Source: Serratia symbiotica
GTDB taxonomy: Bacteria; Pseudomonadota; Gammaproteobacteria; Enterobacterales; Enterobacteriaceae
Direction: 5' to 3'
NCBI GenBank assembly: GCA_900016775.1
Contig: LN890288.1
Location: 372,001 to 436,000, forward strand
DNA: 64,000 nt
The translations under genes and the position numbers were made by a program. Shown here piece after piece: positions 10,156 to 21,365 of this stretch (positions are counted from its first letter, which is position 1; each line of letters opens with the position of its first letter). The notes beneath the pieces are model-generated. The model made no database searches and was not told where the DNA came from. It saw only the letters and a list, made by a program, of their open reading frames with translations.

Positions 10156-10482
10156 AATAACATAATATATTAAATATTTATTAATAATTTTTTATTTAAA
10201 ATATTTTAAATAAATAAATAATAAAAATTTTTATATTAAAAATTTAATATAAAAATATTATATTAATGTAATAATATAATATTTTAAAAATATAAAAAAT
10301 TTATTATAAAATTTAATTTTTATTATTTCTTAATAATATATATAAATAAATAGTAATTTATTTATATATATTATTAAGAAATAACAAAATAAAAAAATAT
10401 AAACAATTTAAATATATAAAATTATTTATTAAAATAAAAATTATAATTTAAATTAATTTCAACTAAAAATATAAAATATATT
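10156..10482. other. Spacer where mlaC and mlaB are expected
   Basis: In E. coli mlaC and mlaB lie between mlaD and ibaG. Here only 327 bp of A/T remain, too short for both genes, and no residue pattern of either protein can be read. The main content is a long perfect hairpin (10323-10384). Confidence 0.6.
10316..10390. repeat. Long perfect inverted repeat (28-bp stem)
   Basis: Arms at 10323-10350 and 10357-10384 are exact reverse complements, separated by the 6-nt loop TAGTAA. After one mismatch the pairing resumes for 5-6 bp on each side. The stem contains one G/C pair. No T tract follows on either strand, so it is not a classic intrinsic terminator. It may serve as an RNA processing or stability element between mlaD and ibaG. 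Confidence 0.8.
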
Positions 10483-10740
10483 ATGAAAAAATTAAATATA
10501 ATAAATAATGATAAAATTAAAAATATATTAATGAAAACATTAATATTAGATAAAATATATGTTACAAATAATAATGATTATTATAACATTATTGTAATCA
10601 GTAAATTATTTACTGGTATTAGTACAATAAAAAAACAACAAATAATATATGCTCCATTAATGAAATATATTTTAAATAAACAAATTCATGCATTATCAAT
10701 TCAAGCATATTCTCCTGAAGAATGGGAGAAAAAAAAATAA
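10483..10740 (+). CDS. ibaG: BolA-family protein IbaG
   Basis: IbaG (YrbA) is a small BolA-fold protein that works with monothiol glutaredoxin in Fe-S handling and is linked to acid resistance. The 85-residue product carries the conserved C-terminal segments KKQQIIYAPLMKYI and HALSIQAYSPEEW, matching E. coli IbaG. The N-terminal third is divergent and Lys/Asn-rich. It lies 55 bp before murA, as in E. coli. Its survival next to a complete Fe-S assembly operon elsewhere in the window makes functional sense. Confidence 0.9.
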   Translation: MKKLNIINNDKIKNILMKTLILDKIYVTNNNDYYNIIVISKLFTGISTIKKQQIIYAPLMKYILNKQIHALSIQAYSPEEWEKKK

Positions 10741-10783
10741 AAATTTTAAACTATTTTTTTAATATAAAGTGTAAAAAAATTAG

Positions 10784-12055
<1,272 letters not shown>

Positions 12056-12406
12056 AAATATTTTATATATTATTTTATTATCAATATTTAAATTAAAATA
12101 TTTAATTTACATTATAAGAAATTATTTTAAATATAAAATTTTAATTTTTTAAAATATTAACATTTTTTTAAATATAATATTAAAAAATATAAAATATATA
12201 TTTTAAAATAAATAATAAACATTATATAAATATATTATATATAAATATCTTATAATAAATAAAATTATTTATATATAATATATTTTTAATAAATTTTTTA
12301 CTTTCTTTAAAATATAAATAAATTTAATATATAATTTATTTAAATTTTTAATAAAAATAAATTATTAATTTATAATATAAAAAATTAATATTATTAAGGA
12401 ATGTAA
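12056..12406. other. Intergenic spacer murA-tolC
   Basis: About 350 bp of A/T-rich sequence with no readable gene, RNA or strong hairpin. It must contain the tolC promoter, which cannot be singled out from background TATA words. Confidence 0.5.
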
Positions 12407-13747
12407 ATGAAAAAAATATTCTCTTTTCTCATTGTTTTTATATTAAATAATTTTATTACAATAAGTAAAGCAGAAAATTTATTACAAATTTATAAGAAAG
12501 CTAAAGAAAATAATTTTGAATTAAATAAATACTTAATTGATCGTAATATCGAACTTGAAAAAATTAAAGAAGTAAAAAGTGTATTATTACCTCAATTTAA
12601 TTTAAATAATAATTATTCTTATAATAATAATTATTATAATAATAATATTACTAATTCTAATGAAACTAATGTATCATTAACATTAACACAAAGTATTTTA
12701 GATATGTATAGCTGGAATCTTTTAAAAATACAAAAAAAAATTGCTAATATATCTAATGTTAACCTTGAAACTTCTTCCAAAAAATTAATACTTAATACTA
12801 CTATTTCTTATTTTAATATATTACATGCTATAGAAATATTATCTTATAAACAACAACAAAAAAAAATAGCATATAAAATACTAAATCAAACAAATAATAA
12901 ATTTAATATTGGTTTAATAACTATACATGATCTTCAAAATATTCAATCTAATTATAATACTTCAGTATTAGAAGAAATAATTGCACATAATAAATTAGAT
13001 AATACATTAGAAGAATTGTATAAAATTACTGGTATATTTTATCAAAAATTTTCATCATTTGATATAAATAATTTAAATATTCAAAATCCAAAAAAATTAT
13101 ATGTTTTAATTAAATATTTTAAAAAAAATAATCGTGATTTACTTTCTGCATATTTAAATAAAGATTTAGCTTTAGAAAAAATTTATTTATTCAAAACGAA
13201 TTATATGCCAACTATTAAAATAATTGCATCTATTGGAATTATTAATTCTAAAAATAATACATCTAATATAAATAAAAATTTATATAAAAATAATATAAAA
13301 CAGAATAAAATTAGTTTAAATATAAATTTACCACTTTTTATTAATACCAAAAATAATTCTCAAACACAACAAGCAAAATATCATTTAATTAATACTAATC
13401 ACATAATTAAAAATACACAAATTGATTTAGAAAAAAACATACATACATTATTTAATGATATTAATGCATCAATTAATAACATTAATATATATAAAACAGA
13501 AGTAATATTAAATCAAAAATATTTAAAAAATATAAAAACTGCTTATCAAATTGGTTCTAAAAATAATACTGATATTTTATTAGCTACTAATATAGTATAT
13601 ACTTCTCAACAAAAATTATTAAATTCATATTATTCTTATTTTATTAATCAATTAAAACTTAAATCTTTACTTGATATACTTAATGAAAATGATTTAATAA
13701 ATTTAAATAAAATATTAGGTAAATCTATTATTATTGATTACAAATAA
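12407..13747 (+). CDS. tolC: Outer-membrane channel TolC
   Basis: TolC forms the trimeric outer-membrane and periplasmic tunnel used by tripartite efflux pumps and type I secretion. The 446-residue precursor has a signal peptide (MKKIF... ending SKA before ENLLQIY, the same junction as E. coli). Conserved blocks include LTLTQSILDM, YFNILHAIE, FNIGLIT.HDLQN, the second-repeat FNDINASINNINIYK, and the final NQLKLKSLL.LNENDL. The long C-terminal tail of E. coli TolC is missing, as is normal for compact homologues. An AAGGA site precedes the start. No pump gene is nearby. Confidence 0.93.
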   Translation: MKKIFSFLIVFILNNFITISKAENLLQIYKKAKENNFELNKYLIDRNIELEKIKEVKSVLLPQFNLNNNYSYNNNYYNNNITNSNETNVSLTLTQSILDMYSWNLLKIQKKIANISNVNLETSSKKLILNTTISYFNILHAIEILSYKQQQKKIAYKILNQTNNKFNIGLITIHDLQNIQSNYNTSVLEEIIAHNKLDNTLEELYKITGIFYQKFSSFDINNLNIQNPKKLYVLIKYFKKNNRDLLSAYLNKDLALEKIYLFKTNYMPTIKIIASIGIINSKNNTSNINKNLYKNNIKQNKISLNINLPLFINTKNNSQTQQAKYHLINTNHIIKNTQIDLEKNIHTLFNDINASINNINIYKTEVILNQKYLKNIKTAYQIGSKNNTDILLATNIVYTSQQKLLNSYYSYFINQLKLKSLLDILNENDLINLNKILGKSIIIDYK

Positions 13748-13757
13748 AATTATTCTT

Positions 13758-13792
13758 AAAAAATATATTTTTATATTTAAAATATATTTTTT
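13758..13792 (+). terminator. Terminator-like hairpin after tolC
   Basis: A perfect 14-bp stem, AAAAAATATATTTT (13758-13771) and its reverse complement (13779-13792), with a 7-nt loop, starts 10 bp after the tolC stop. The right arm ends in a run of T. It is pure A/T, so it would be weak, but position and shape fit a terminator. Confidence 0.45.
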
Positions 13793-13882
13793 TATTAATT
13801 ATTAATTTTATTTATATTATAAATAATATTTTAATATGTATTAAAATATTTTATAATAAAAAATTTAAAATAGGTAAATATA

Positions 13883-15226
13883 TTGAACATTTTTTCATTT
13901 ATACAAAAAAATAAAAATTCTGTAATTTATCATTTAAAATTAAAAGATATTTTTACATTAAGTTTTATGACTTTTGCTCTTTTTGTAGGTGCAGGAAATA
14001 TTATTTTACCAACAATAGTAGGATTACAATCAGGACAAAATATATGGATATCTGCATTAGGATTTTTAATTACTTCTGTAGGATTACCAATTATTGCTTT
14101 AATTGCATTAGCACGTGCTAATGGTAGTATTAAAAAATTATGTATACCAATAGGAAAACATGGAAGTTTAATTTTATCAATTATTTGTTATTTATTAATT
14201 GGTCCATTATTTGCTACCCCTCGAACTGCATCTATTTCTTTTGAAATAAGTATTATTCCATTTATTAATAATAATATTATATCACTTTTTATATACAATG
14301 TTATATATTTCATATTAGTTATTAGTATTTCACTTTATCCTAATTATTTAATAAATACTATTGGTTATATATTAGCACCTTTAAAAATTATAGGATTAGG
14401 TATTTTAGGTATTTCAGCATTATTATGGCCAGCAGGAGAACCAATTATAGCAACTAAAATTTATCAAGATATGGCTTTTTCTTCTGGTTTTATTAATGGT
14501 TATTTAACTATGGATACTCTTGGTGCGTTAGTATTTGGATTAGTTATTATTAATACTGCACGTTCTCGTGGTATAACAACTCATAATATATTATTACATA
14601 ATATAACTTTATCCGGATGTATCGCTGGTATTGGTTTAATATTATTTTATCTTAGTTTATTTAAATTAGGATTTAATAGTGGTCAATTAATACCTAATCC
14701 TTCTAATGGTGCAGAAATTTTATATATTTATGTTAAAAATACTTTTGGTAATTTAGGGTGTATATTTTTATCAGGATTAATATTTATAGCTTGTATAGTT
14801 ACTGCAATAGGATTAACATGTTCTTGTGCAGATTTTTTTACTCAATACTTACCATTTTCTTATAAAAAAATAGTATTTATTTTCAGTATTTTTTCAATGT
14901 TAATATCAAATTTAAGTTTAAATTATTTAATTCAAATTTTTACTCCAATATTAGTTTCAATTTACCCATCATGTATTGTATTAATATTATTAAGTTTTAC
15001 TTTACATTGGTGGAATAATTCAAAATATGTTATAAAAATAGCAGTATTAATTAGTTTAATATTTGGTATAATAGATGCAATTAAAATATCTCCATTAAAA
15101 CATTTACTACCTATATGGATGAATTATATACCATTATATAAACAAAATTTAACTTGGATAATACCAACAATATTTTATTTATTTTTAATAATAATATATG
15201 ATCAAAAATTTTTTTTTAAAAAATAA
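13883..15226 (+). CDS. brnQ: Branched-chain amino acid transporter BrnQ
   Basis: BrnQ is the inner-membrane symporter for leucine, valine and isoleucine. The 447-residue protein is hydrophobic throughout with about 12 transmembrane helices. It contains the family blocks LSFMTFALFVGAGNII, GPLFATPRTASISFE, NGYLTMDTLGALVFG and ACIVTAIGLTCSCADFF. Translation starts at a TTG at 13883, with GGT about 8 nt upstream. The first 18 residues are an extension relative to E. coli. It suggests the symbiont imports branched-chain amino acids from its host or a partner. Confidence 0.95.
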   Translation: MNIFSFIQKNKNSVIYHLKLKDIFTLSFMTFALFVGAGNIILPTIVGLQSGQNIWISALGFLITSVGLPIIALIALARANGSIKKLCIPIGKHGSLILSIICYLLIGPLFATPRTASISFEISIIPFINNNIISLFIYNVIYFILVISISLYPNYLINTIGYILAPLKIIGLGILGISALLWPAGEPIIATKIYQDMAFSSGFINGYLTMDTLGALVFGLVIINTARSRGITTHNILLHNITLSGCIAGIGLILFYLSLFKLGFNSGQLIPNPSNGAEILYIYVKNTFGNLGCIFLSGLIFIACIVTAIGLTCSCADFFTQYLPFSYKKIVFIFSIFSMLISNLSLNYLIQIFTPILVSIYPSCIVLILLSFTLHWWNNSKYVIKIAVLISLIFGIIDAIKISPLKHLLPIWMNYIPLYKQNLTWIIPTIFYLFLIIIYDQKFFFKK

Positions 15227-15329
15227 ATTAATTTTTATAAAATATTTAAATATATTTAAATGTATAAAATAATTTGTATTATGTTTTATAAATTGTATAT
15301 TAAATTTTATTTATTTTTATAAAATAAAT

Positions 15330-15372
15330 TAGAATGAAATAAATTTTTATAATTTATATTTATTTCATTCTA
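15330..15372. terminator. Convergent terminator between brnQ and the peroxiredoxin gene
   Basis: A perfect 15-bp stem, TAGAATGAAATAAAT (15330-15344) with its complement at 15358-15372, has a 13-nt loop and contains two G/C pairs, unusual for intergenic DNA here. T-rich sequence follows on the plus strand and A-rich sequence precedes it. Its place between two convergent genes suits a bidirectional terminator. Confidence 0.6.
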
Positions 15373-15481
15373 TATTTTTATTTTATTTAATAAAATACTT
15401 TAGAATATATAATTATTTATTATAAATGATATTAAATTAATACAAAATTTAATATATTTAAATTTATATTTAATTATATAA

Positions 15482-16084
15482 TTATAATTTATTAAAATTA
15501 TCAGAAAGATATTTTATTATTCCATCTTCAGATGGAATAATTCCAGTTTTACCTTTTTCCCATTGAGCAGGACATACTTGTCCATATTTTTCATGAAACT
15601 GTAATGCATCTACAGTTCGTAATATTTCATCTATATTACGGCCCAATGGTAAATCATTTACAATTTGTGCACGTACAATACCTTTTTGATCAATTAAAAA
15701 TGAACCACGTAATGCAACACCAATAATAGGATGTTCTATACCATAAGATTTTTGAATTTCACGTTTAATATCAGAAACCATAATATATTGTACATAACCA
15801 ATACCACCTTTTGTAATTGGTGTTTTACGCCATGCATTATGTACAAATTCTGAATCACATGATACTCCAATAATTTCAACACCACGATCTTTAAAACGTT
15901 TATATCTATTATTAAAAGAAATTAATTCAGATGGACAAACAAAAGTAAAATCCATTGGCCAAAAAAATAAAATAACAAATTTATTATGTATATGTTTTTT
16001 AAAATTAAAATTTTTAATAATTTCTCCATTTCCTAATACAGCAGATGCTGTAAAATCAGGTGCTGGACGTGTAACTAAAACCAT
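15482..16084 (-). CDS. Typical 2-Cys peroxiredoxin (AhpC/TSA family, Prx1 type)
   Basis: This enzyme reduces H2O2 and organic peroxides in the cytoplasm. The 200-residue protein has the peroxidatic Cys50 in DFTFVCPSE and the resolving Cys171 in GQVCPAQW, both in the canonical setting. Its length and the segments LRGSFLIDQKG and DEILRTVDALQFHE are those of the Prx1 group (the tsaA-type gene of Buchnera) rather than the shorter E. coli AhpC. An AGGAG site precedes the ATG. It lies downstream of sdaC on the same strand. No AhpF is in the window, so the reductant is probably thioredoxin. Confidence 0.93.
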   Translation of the reverse strand: MVLVTRPAPDFTASAVLGNGEIIKNFNFKKHIHNKFVILFFWPMDFTFVCPSELISFNNRYKRFKDRGVEIIGVSCDSEFVHNAWRKTPITKGGIGYVQYIMVSDIKREIQKSYGIEHPIIGVALRGSFLIDQKGIVRAQIVNDLPLGRNIDEILRTVDALQFHEKYGQVCPAQWEKGKTGIIPSEDGIIKYLSDNFNKL

Positions 16085-16321
16085 AAAAACTCCTATAAAA
16101 ATTATTAAAATTAATATTAAATATATAAATATTATAATTAAATAAATATATAATATAAAAATATTTTTTAAAAAAGATTTTTATATTATCACATGTTAAT
16201 TTTTAATATACAAACATTATTTAATAATATATTCATGTATTAAAAAATAAATTTATTAAATATTTATAAAATATTTTCTATTTTTTAAAATATTCTTTAA
16301 TTAATATTATTAATAAAGTAA

Positions 16322-17623
16322 TTAAATAATAACATTAAAAAATATAGAAGAAATAGTAATTAATCCTATTATCAAAATAAAAAAATTACTTATATCTTTA
16401 TTATATTTTTTCATATTAGGTATTGTATAAATTGCATATATTGGCATTAAAAATAATATAATAGCTATTATTGGACTACCTAAATTTTTAATTAATCCTA
16501 AAATACTTGGATTTATAGTAGAAATAAACCAAGTACTTATTAATATAAATATATTTATACTTCGATTTAATATAATTAAATTAATATCTTTTTTATAATT
16601 TTTTATAAATTTAATTATTAAACCTTGTAAACTTTCACGTACACCTAAATAATGACCAAAAAAAGATTTAGTTATAGCTATAAAAGCTATAATTGGTGAA
16701 ATATATTCAATAAAAGGATCATTAAAATGATTAGCTAAATAAGATAAAATAGAAATATTTTGTATTTTAGCTTCTATTAAATTTTCTAATGATAAACTTA
16801 AAATACAACTAAATACAAAAAACATAACAGTAAAAACCATCATAATATGTGAACATATTAATATATATGAACATTTTTTTTCAGTATTTTTACCATATTC
16901 TTGATGTTTAGACATCGTAAAAGAAGAAATAATTGGTGAATGATTAAAAGAAAATACTATAATTGGTATTATCAACCAAAGATTTATTAAAATTTTATTA
17001 TTAATTATATTATTTAAATTAACAATTGATAAATTTTTAAAAATTTCACTATTCCAATAAGGAATCATATAAAAAGATAATATCATTAAAATAATAATAA
17101 ATGGAAAAACTAATATACTTATAATTTTAATTATAATTTTTTCACCCAATTGTATTATAGTCATTAAAGAAATAATTAAAAATAATGATAAAATACAACG
17201 TGGAGGTTTAATAATATTTAATTGATGTTCTATAAAACTATTAACTGTATTGGTAATTGCTACACTATATACTAATAATATAGAATAAATAGCAAAAAAA
17301 TATAATAAAGTTATTAATTTACCTATAAAATTACCAAAATATTCTTCTGTTACTATAGTGATATCTTTACTGGGATTATTACTAGATAATATAAAACGAC
17401 ATAAATTACGATGAGAAAAAAAAGTTATTGGAAATGCTATTATACTCGTAATAATTAAAGAAATAATACCACCTATACCTATATTAATTGGTAAAAATAA
17501 TACGCCAGTACCAATAGCAGTACCATATAAACTTAATATCCAAATAATATCTGTTTTACGAAAAGTAGTATTAAAAAAAGACAAGATATAATTAATAATA
17601 GAATTATTTTGTATTATTTTCAT
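16322..17623 (-). CDS. sdaC: Serine transporter SdaC (HAAAP family)
   Basis: SdaC is a proton-coupled serine symporter of the inner membrane. The 433-residue protein has about 11 transmembrane helices and long blocks nearly identical to E. coli SdaC: SLYGTAIGTGVLFLPIN, KLITLLYFFAIY.ILLVYSVAITNTV, VFSFNHSPIISSF, HIMMVFTVMFFVFSCILSL and SILSYLANHFNDP. These separate it from TdcC, TnaB and TyrP. A GGAGAT ribosome-binding site precedes the ATG. Imported serine could feed GlyA, encoded later in this window. Confidence 0.93.
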   Translation of the reverse strand: MKIIQNNSIINYILSFFNTTFRKTDIIWILSLYGTAIGTGVLFLPINIGIGGIISLIITSIIAFPITFFSHRNLCRFILSSNNPSKDITIVTEEYFGNFIGKLITLLYFFAIYSILLVYSVAITNTVNSFIEHQLNIIKPPRCILSLFLIISLMTIIQLGEKIIIKIISILVFPFIIILMILSFYMIPYWNSEIFKNLSIVNLNNIINNKILINLWLIIPIIVFSFNHSPIISSFTMSKHQEYGKNTEKKCSYILICSHIMMVFTVMFFVFSCILSLSLENLIEAKIQNISILSYLANHFNDPFIEYISPIIAFIAITKSFFGHYLGVRESLQGLIIKFIKNYKKDINLIILNRSINIFILISTWFISTINPSILGLIKNLGSPIIAIILFLMPIYAIYTIPNMKKYNKDISNFFILIIGLITISSIFFNVII

Positions 17624-18040
17624 AATATCTCCAAAAATAAAAATTTTAATTTTATATGTAAAAAATTTTAAAATAATTTATAACATTAAATTCTTTTAAA
17701 ATATAAAATAATAATTTATATTATAAATAATAATAATTTTAAATTTTTAATATATAATTTAAATAATAATTTATTAATTATTAGTTTCTATATATACTAT
17801 TGTTTTATGTAAAATTTTATGATAAAAATATATTAAATAACATAAAATTTATAATATATATTTTTAATGAAATGTATTTAATTTTAATTATTTTAAAATA
17901 TATTTTTATATAATTAATATATTTATAAATAATTATTTAATATATTTATTAAATTAATAAAATATTAATAAAAATTAATATATAAAATAAATTTATAAAA
18001 AAATTAAAAATAAATATTATTAATTAATAAAGGAATTTTA
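17624..18040. other. Divergent intergenic region sdaC/yajC
   Basis: About 417 bp of A/T sequence between two divergent genes. It must carry promoters in both directions. The tgt and queA genes that precede yajC in E. coli are absent and left no trace I can read. Confidence 0.5.
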
Positions 18041-18370
18041 ATGAACTTTTTTATTTCTAATGCTATTGCATCTTTAAATAATTCTACTCAAAAAGAACCA
18101 TATTCTGCAATTATTATGTTAATAATATTTGGAATTATATTTTATATAATAATTTTATATCCTCAATATAAACGAACAAAAAATCATAAAAAATTAATAA
18201 ATTCAATTAGTAAAGGTAATGAAATTATCACTGCTGGTGGTTTAATTGGACGTATAACTAAAATAAATGAATCTAATATTATTATTTTATTAAATAATAA
18301 TGTAGAAGTCATGATTAAACGTGATTTTATAGTAGCTATCCTTCCAAAAGGAACTATGAAAATCTTATAA
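18041..18370 (+). CDS. yajC: Sec translocon accessory protein YajC
   Basis: YajC is the small single-pass partner of SecDF. The 109-residue protein has one transmembrane helix at about 22-41, followed by the conserved cytoplasmic stretch YPQYKRTKNHKKLI and ITAGGLIGRI. It begins at an ATG with AAAGGA upstream and is followed by secD after 22 bp, the standard yajC-secD-secF operon. Confidence 0.95.
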   Translation: MNFFISNAIASLNNSTQKEPYSAIIMLIIFGIIFYIIILYPQYKRTKNHKKLINSISKGNEIITAGGLIGRITKINESNIIILLNNNVEVMIKRDFIVAILPKGTMKIL

Positions 18371-18392
18371 TTTCTTCCTTAATGGAATTTCT

Positions 18393-20240
18393 GTGATAAA
18401 TTATTATCCTTTATGTAAATATACAATATTAATTATAATAATTTTTACTGGATTACTTTATGCTATTCCTAATTTTTATGGTGAAGATCCAGCATTAAAA
18501 ATTAATAGTAAATATGATACTAACATAGATAAAGTAACATTAAATAAAATTAAAGTAATATTAAAGAAACATAATATTTTTAGTAAAATTTTGATATTAA
18601 AAAATAATACCATTTTTATACATTTTACTAATTCTATCACACAATTTAATGCTCATGAAATTTTAACAAAAGCACTTAATAATAAATTTATTATAACAAT
18701 GTATTTATCACCAATTACACCTAATTGGTTAACAATGATAGGAGCTAAACCAATCAAACTAGGATTAGATTTACGTGGTGGTATTCATTTTTTAATAGAA
18801 GTTAATATGTATAGTGTACTAGAAAAATTAAAACAAGAAACTATAGAAACTTTACATGAAGAATTAAATAAAAATAATATTTCTTATGAATATATAAAAA
18901 AATTAAATAAAAATAATATAGAAATACATTTTCATAATGTTATTAATCAAAATAAAGCTATTAATTATATTAAAACAAATAAACATAATTTTACATTTTC
19001 TATTATAAACCATAATAGTTTACAAATTAATATTTTAACTTCAACAATAAATAAAGCTAATGAATATGCTATTCAAAAAAATATTAATATATTACGATAT
19101 CGTGTAAATAAATTAGGTATTTCTGAATCATTAGTGCAAAGATATGGAATAAATTATATTATAGTGGAATTACCAGGTATTCAAGATACTACTCATGCTA
19201 AAGAAATTCTTGGATCAACTGCAACATTAGAATTTCATCTCGTAAAAACTATTTTAGATGATATTAAAATATTTAATTCTAAAAAAATAAATAATTATAA
19301 ATTTAAATATATTTACAATAATTTTCCTATTATTTTATATAAGTCAGTTATTTTAACTGGTGATCATATTATTAATTCTATATCAAATATTAATGAATAT
19401 AATCAACCAGAAGTTAATATTACTTTAGATAATACAGGTAGTAATTTAATATCTAATTTTACAGAAAACAATATAGGAAAATTAATAGCAACAGTATTTA
19501 TAGAATATAAAAATAGTGGAAAAAAAGATATTAATGGTCATACAATTCTTATAAAAAAAGAAAAAATAATTAATATAGCAAATATCCAATCAAGTTTAGG
19601 AAAAAATTTTCGTATTACAGGTATTCAGAATAAAAATGAAGCAAATCATTTAGCTATGTTATTACGTTCTGGAACATTAATTACACCTATTCACATTATT
19701 GAAGAACGTATTATTGGTCCAACTTTAGGAAAACAAAATATTATTAAAGGTATTAAAACTTGTGTATATGGTTTAATAATATCTATTATTTTTATGATCA
19801 GTTGGTATCGAAAATTTAGTATAATTTCTATTATAGGACTATTAATTAATTTAATATTAATTATTGGAATTATGTCTATATTACCTGGAGCAACACTTAC
19901 AATGCCAGGAATAGCTGGAATTATGCTTATAATAGCAGTAATTATAGATTCTAATATATTAATTAATGAACGAATTAAAGAGGAATTAAAAAATAAACAT
20001 TCTATTCAATATTCAATTCATAATGGTTATAAAAAAGCATTTTCTAGTATTTTTGATGCTAATATTACTACTTTAATTACTTCTATTATTCTTTATATTA
20101 TAGGTACTAATTCAATTAAAGGTTTTGCTATTACAATGTCAATTGGTATAATTACTTCTCTATTCACTACTATTTTTATTACACATTCTATTATTAATTT
20201 ATTATATAATAACAAATATATTAAAACATTATCAATTTAA
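18393..20240 (+). CDS. secD: Protein translocase subunit SecD
   Basis: SecD, with SecF, uses the proton gradient to help pull proteins across the inner membrane after SecYEG-SecA translocation. The protein is 615 residues, the same as E. coli. The first transmembrane helix (about 8-27) is followed by the periplasmic domain with GLDLRGGIHFLIEV and by five C-terminal transmembrane helices with MLIIAVIIDSNILINERIKEEL. Translation begins at GTG (18393) with TGGA upstream. The periplasmic domain is Asn/Lys/Ile-rich but has no gaps. Confidence 0.97.
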   Translation: MINYYPLCKYTILIIIIFTGLLYAIPNFYGEDPALKINSKYDTNIDKVTLNKIKVILKKHNIFSKILILKNNTIFIHFTNSITQFNAHEILTKALNNKFIITMYLSPITPNWLTMIGAKPIKLGLDLRGGIHFLIEVNMYSVLEKLKQETIETLHEELNKNNISYEYIKKLNKNNIEIHFHNVINQNKAINYIKTNKHNFTFSIINHNSLQINILTSTINKANEYAIQKNINILRYRVNKLGISESLVQRYGINYIIVELPGIQDTTHAKEILGSTATLEFHLVKTILDDIKIFNSKKINNYKFKYIYNNFPIILYKSVILTGDHIINSISNINEYNQPEVNITLDNTGSNLISNFTENNIGKLIATVFIEYKNSGKKDINGHTILIKKEKIINIANIQSSLGKNFRITGIQNKNEANHLAMLLRSGTLITPIHIIEERIIGPTLGKQNIIKGIKTCVYGLIISIIFMISWYRKFSIISIIGLLINLILIIGIMSILPGATLTMPGIAGIMLIIAVIIDSNILINERIKEELKNKHSIQYSIHNGYKKAFSSIFDANITTLITSIILYIIGTNSIKGFAITMSIGIITSLFTTIFITHSIINLLYNNKYIKTLSI

Positions 20241-20250
20241 AGAATAAATT

Positions 20251-21201
20251 ATGATAAAATCTAATATTATTAAAAATATAAATTCTAATCATAAAATTTA
20301 TGATTTTATGAAATGGAATTATATAGCTTTTAGTATTTCATTATTTTTAATAATTTTATCAATTATCATTTTTTTAATTTATGGATTTAATTTAGGTTTA
20401 GATTTTACTGGAGGTTCAATAATTGAATTACATTTACATAAAAAAATTAATCCTGATTTTATACAAAATATTTTAAAAAAAAATAAATTTACAGATTTAA
20501 TTATTCAAAATTTTGGAAATATATATGATTTTATAATACGTATACCATCAACAAATAATATTTTTAATTCAGAAATAAATTCTCAAATAATTGATATTAT
20601 TAAAAATTCAATAGATAAAAATGCTATTATAAAACGTATTGATCATATTGGACCTAATGTAGGTATAGAATTAATACAAAATGGTAGTATAGCATTATTA
20701 ATAGCATTATTTTTTATTTTTATTTATATTATGTTTCGTTTTGAATGGCGTATAGCATTAGGAATAATATTTTCTTTAATACATGATTTAATTATTACTC
20801 TTGGTATACTTTCATTATTTTATATAGAAATTGATTTAACTATTATTGCATCATTAATGTCAGTTATAGGTTACTCATTAAATGATAGTATCGTAGTTTC
20901 TGATCGTATTCGTGAAAATTTATATAAAATTAATAATACACCATATAATATTCTTAATATATCATTAACTCAAATTTTAAATCGTACTTTAATTACATCC
21001 AGTATTACATTATTAATAGTATTAATACTATATATTTTTGGTGGTACTATGTTACATGGATTTTCATTAGTAATGTTAATAGGTATTTTTGTAGGTACAA
21101 TTTCTTCAATATACATATCTTCAGCATTAATATTAAAATTTGGTATACAATGTAAATATATAATTACAAAAAAAAATAAAAAAAATATATTTATTAATTA
21201 A
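20251..21201 (+). CDS. secF: Protein translocase subunit SecF
   Basis: SecF pairs with SecD in the RND-type export motor. The 316-residue protein (E. coli 323) has six transmembrane helices. The family motifs are GFNLGLDFTGGSIIEL near residue 50 and VIGYSLNDSIVVSDRIREN in the fourth helix region. It starts 10 bp after the secD stop. The gene ends the operon. Confidence 0.97.
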   Translation: MIKSNIIKNINSNHKIYDFMKWNYIAFSISLFLIILSIIIFLIYGFNLGLDFTGGSIIELHLHKKINPDFIQNILKKNKFTDLIIQNFGNIYDFIIRIPSTNNIFNSEINSQIIDIIKNSIDKNAIIKRIDHIGPNVGIELIQNGSIALLIALFFIFIYIMFRFEWRIALGIIFSLIHDLIITLGILSLFYIEIDLTIIASLMSVIGYSLNDSIVVSDRIRENLYKINNTPYNILNISLTQILNRTLITSSITLLIVLILYIFGGTMLHGFSLVMLIGIFVGTISSIYISSALILKFGIQCKYIITKKNKKNIFIN

Positions 21202-21365
21202 TATTTTTACAAAAATAAAAACTATAAATAATTTATTTTCAATTCTTAAAATATTAAAAATAAAATAAATATATTATATTAAATTTAAAATTATAAAAAT
21301 AATTTTATAATTATTTTACATTTTTTATTAAAAATTACCTATTATAAATAATAAAGAGTATTTAA

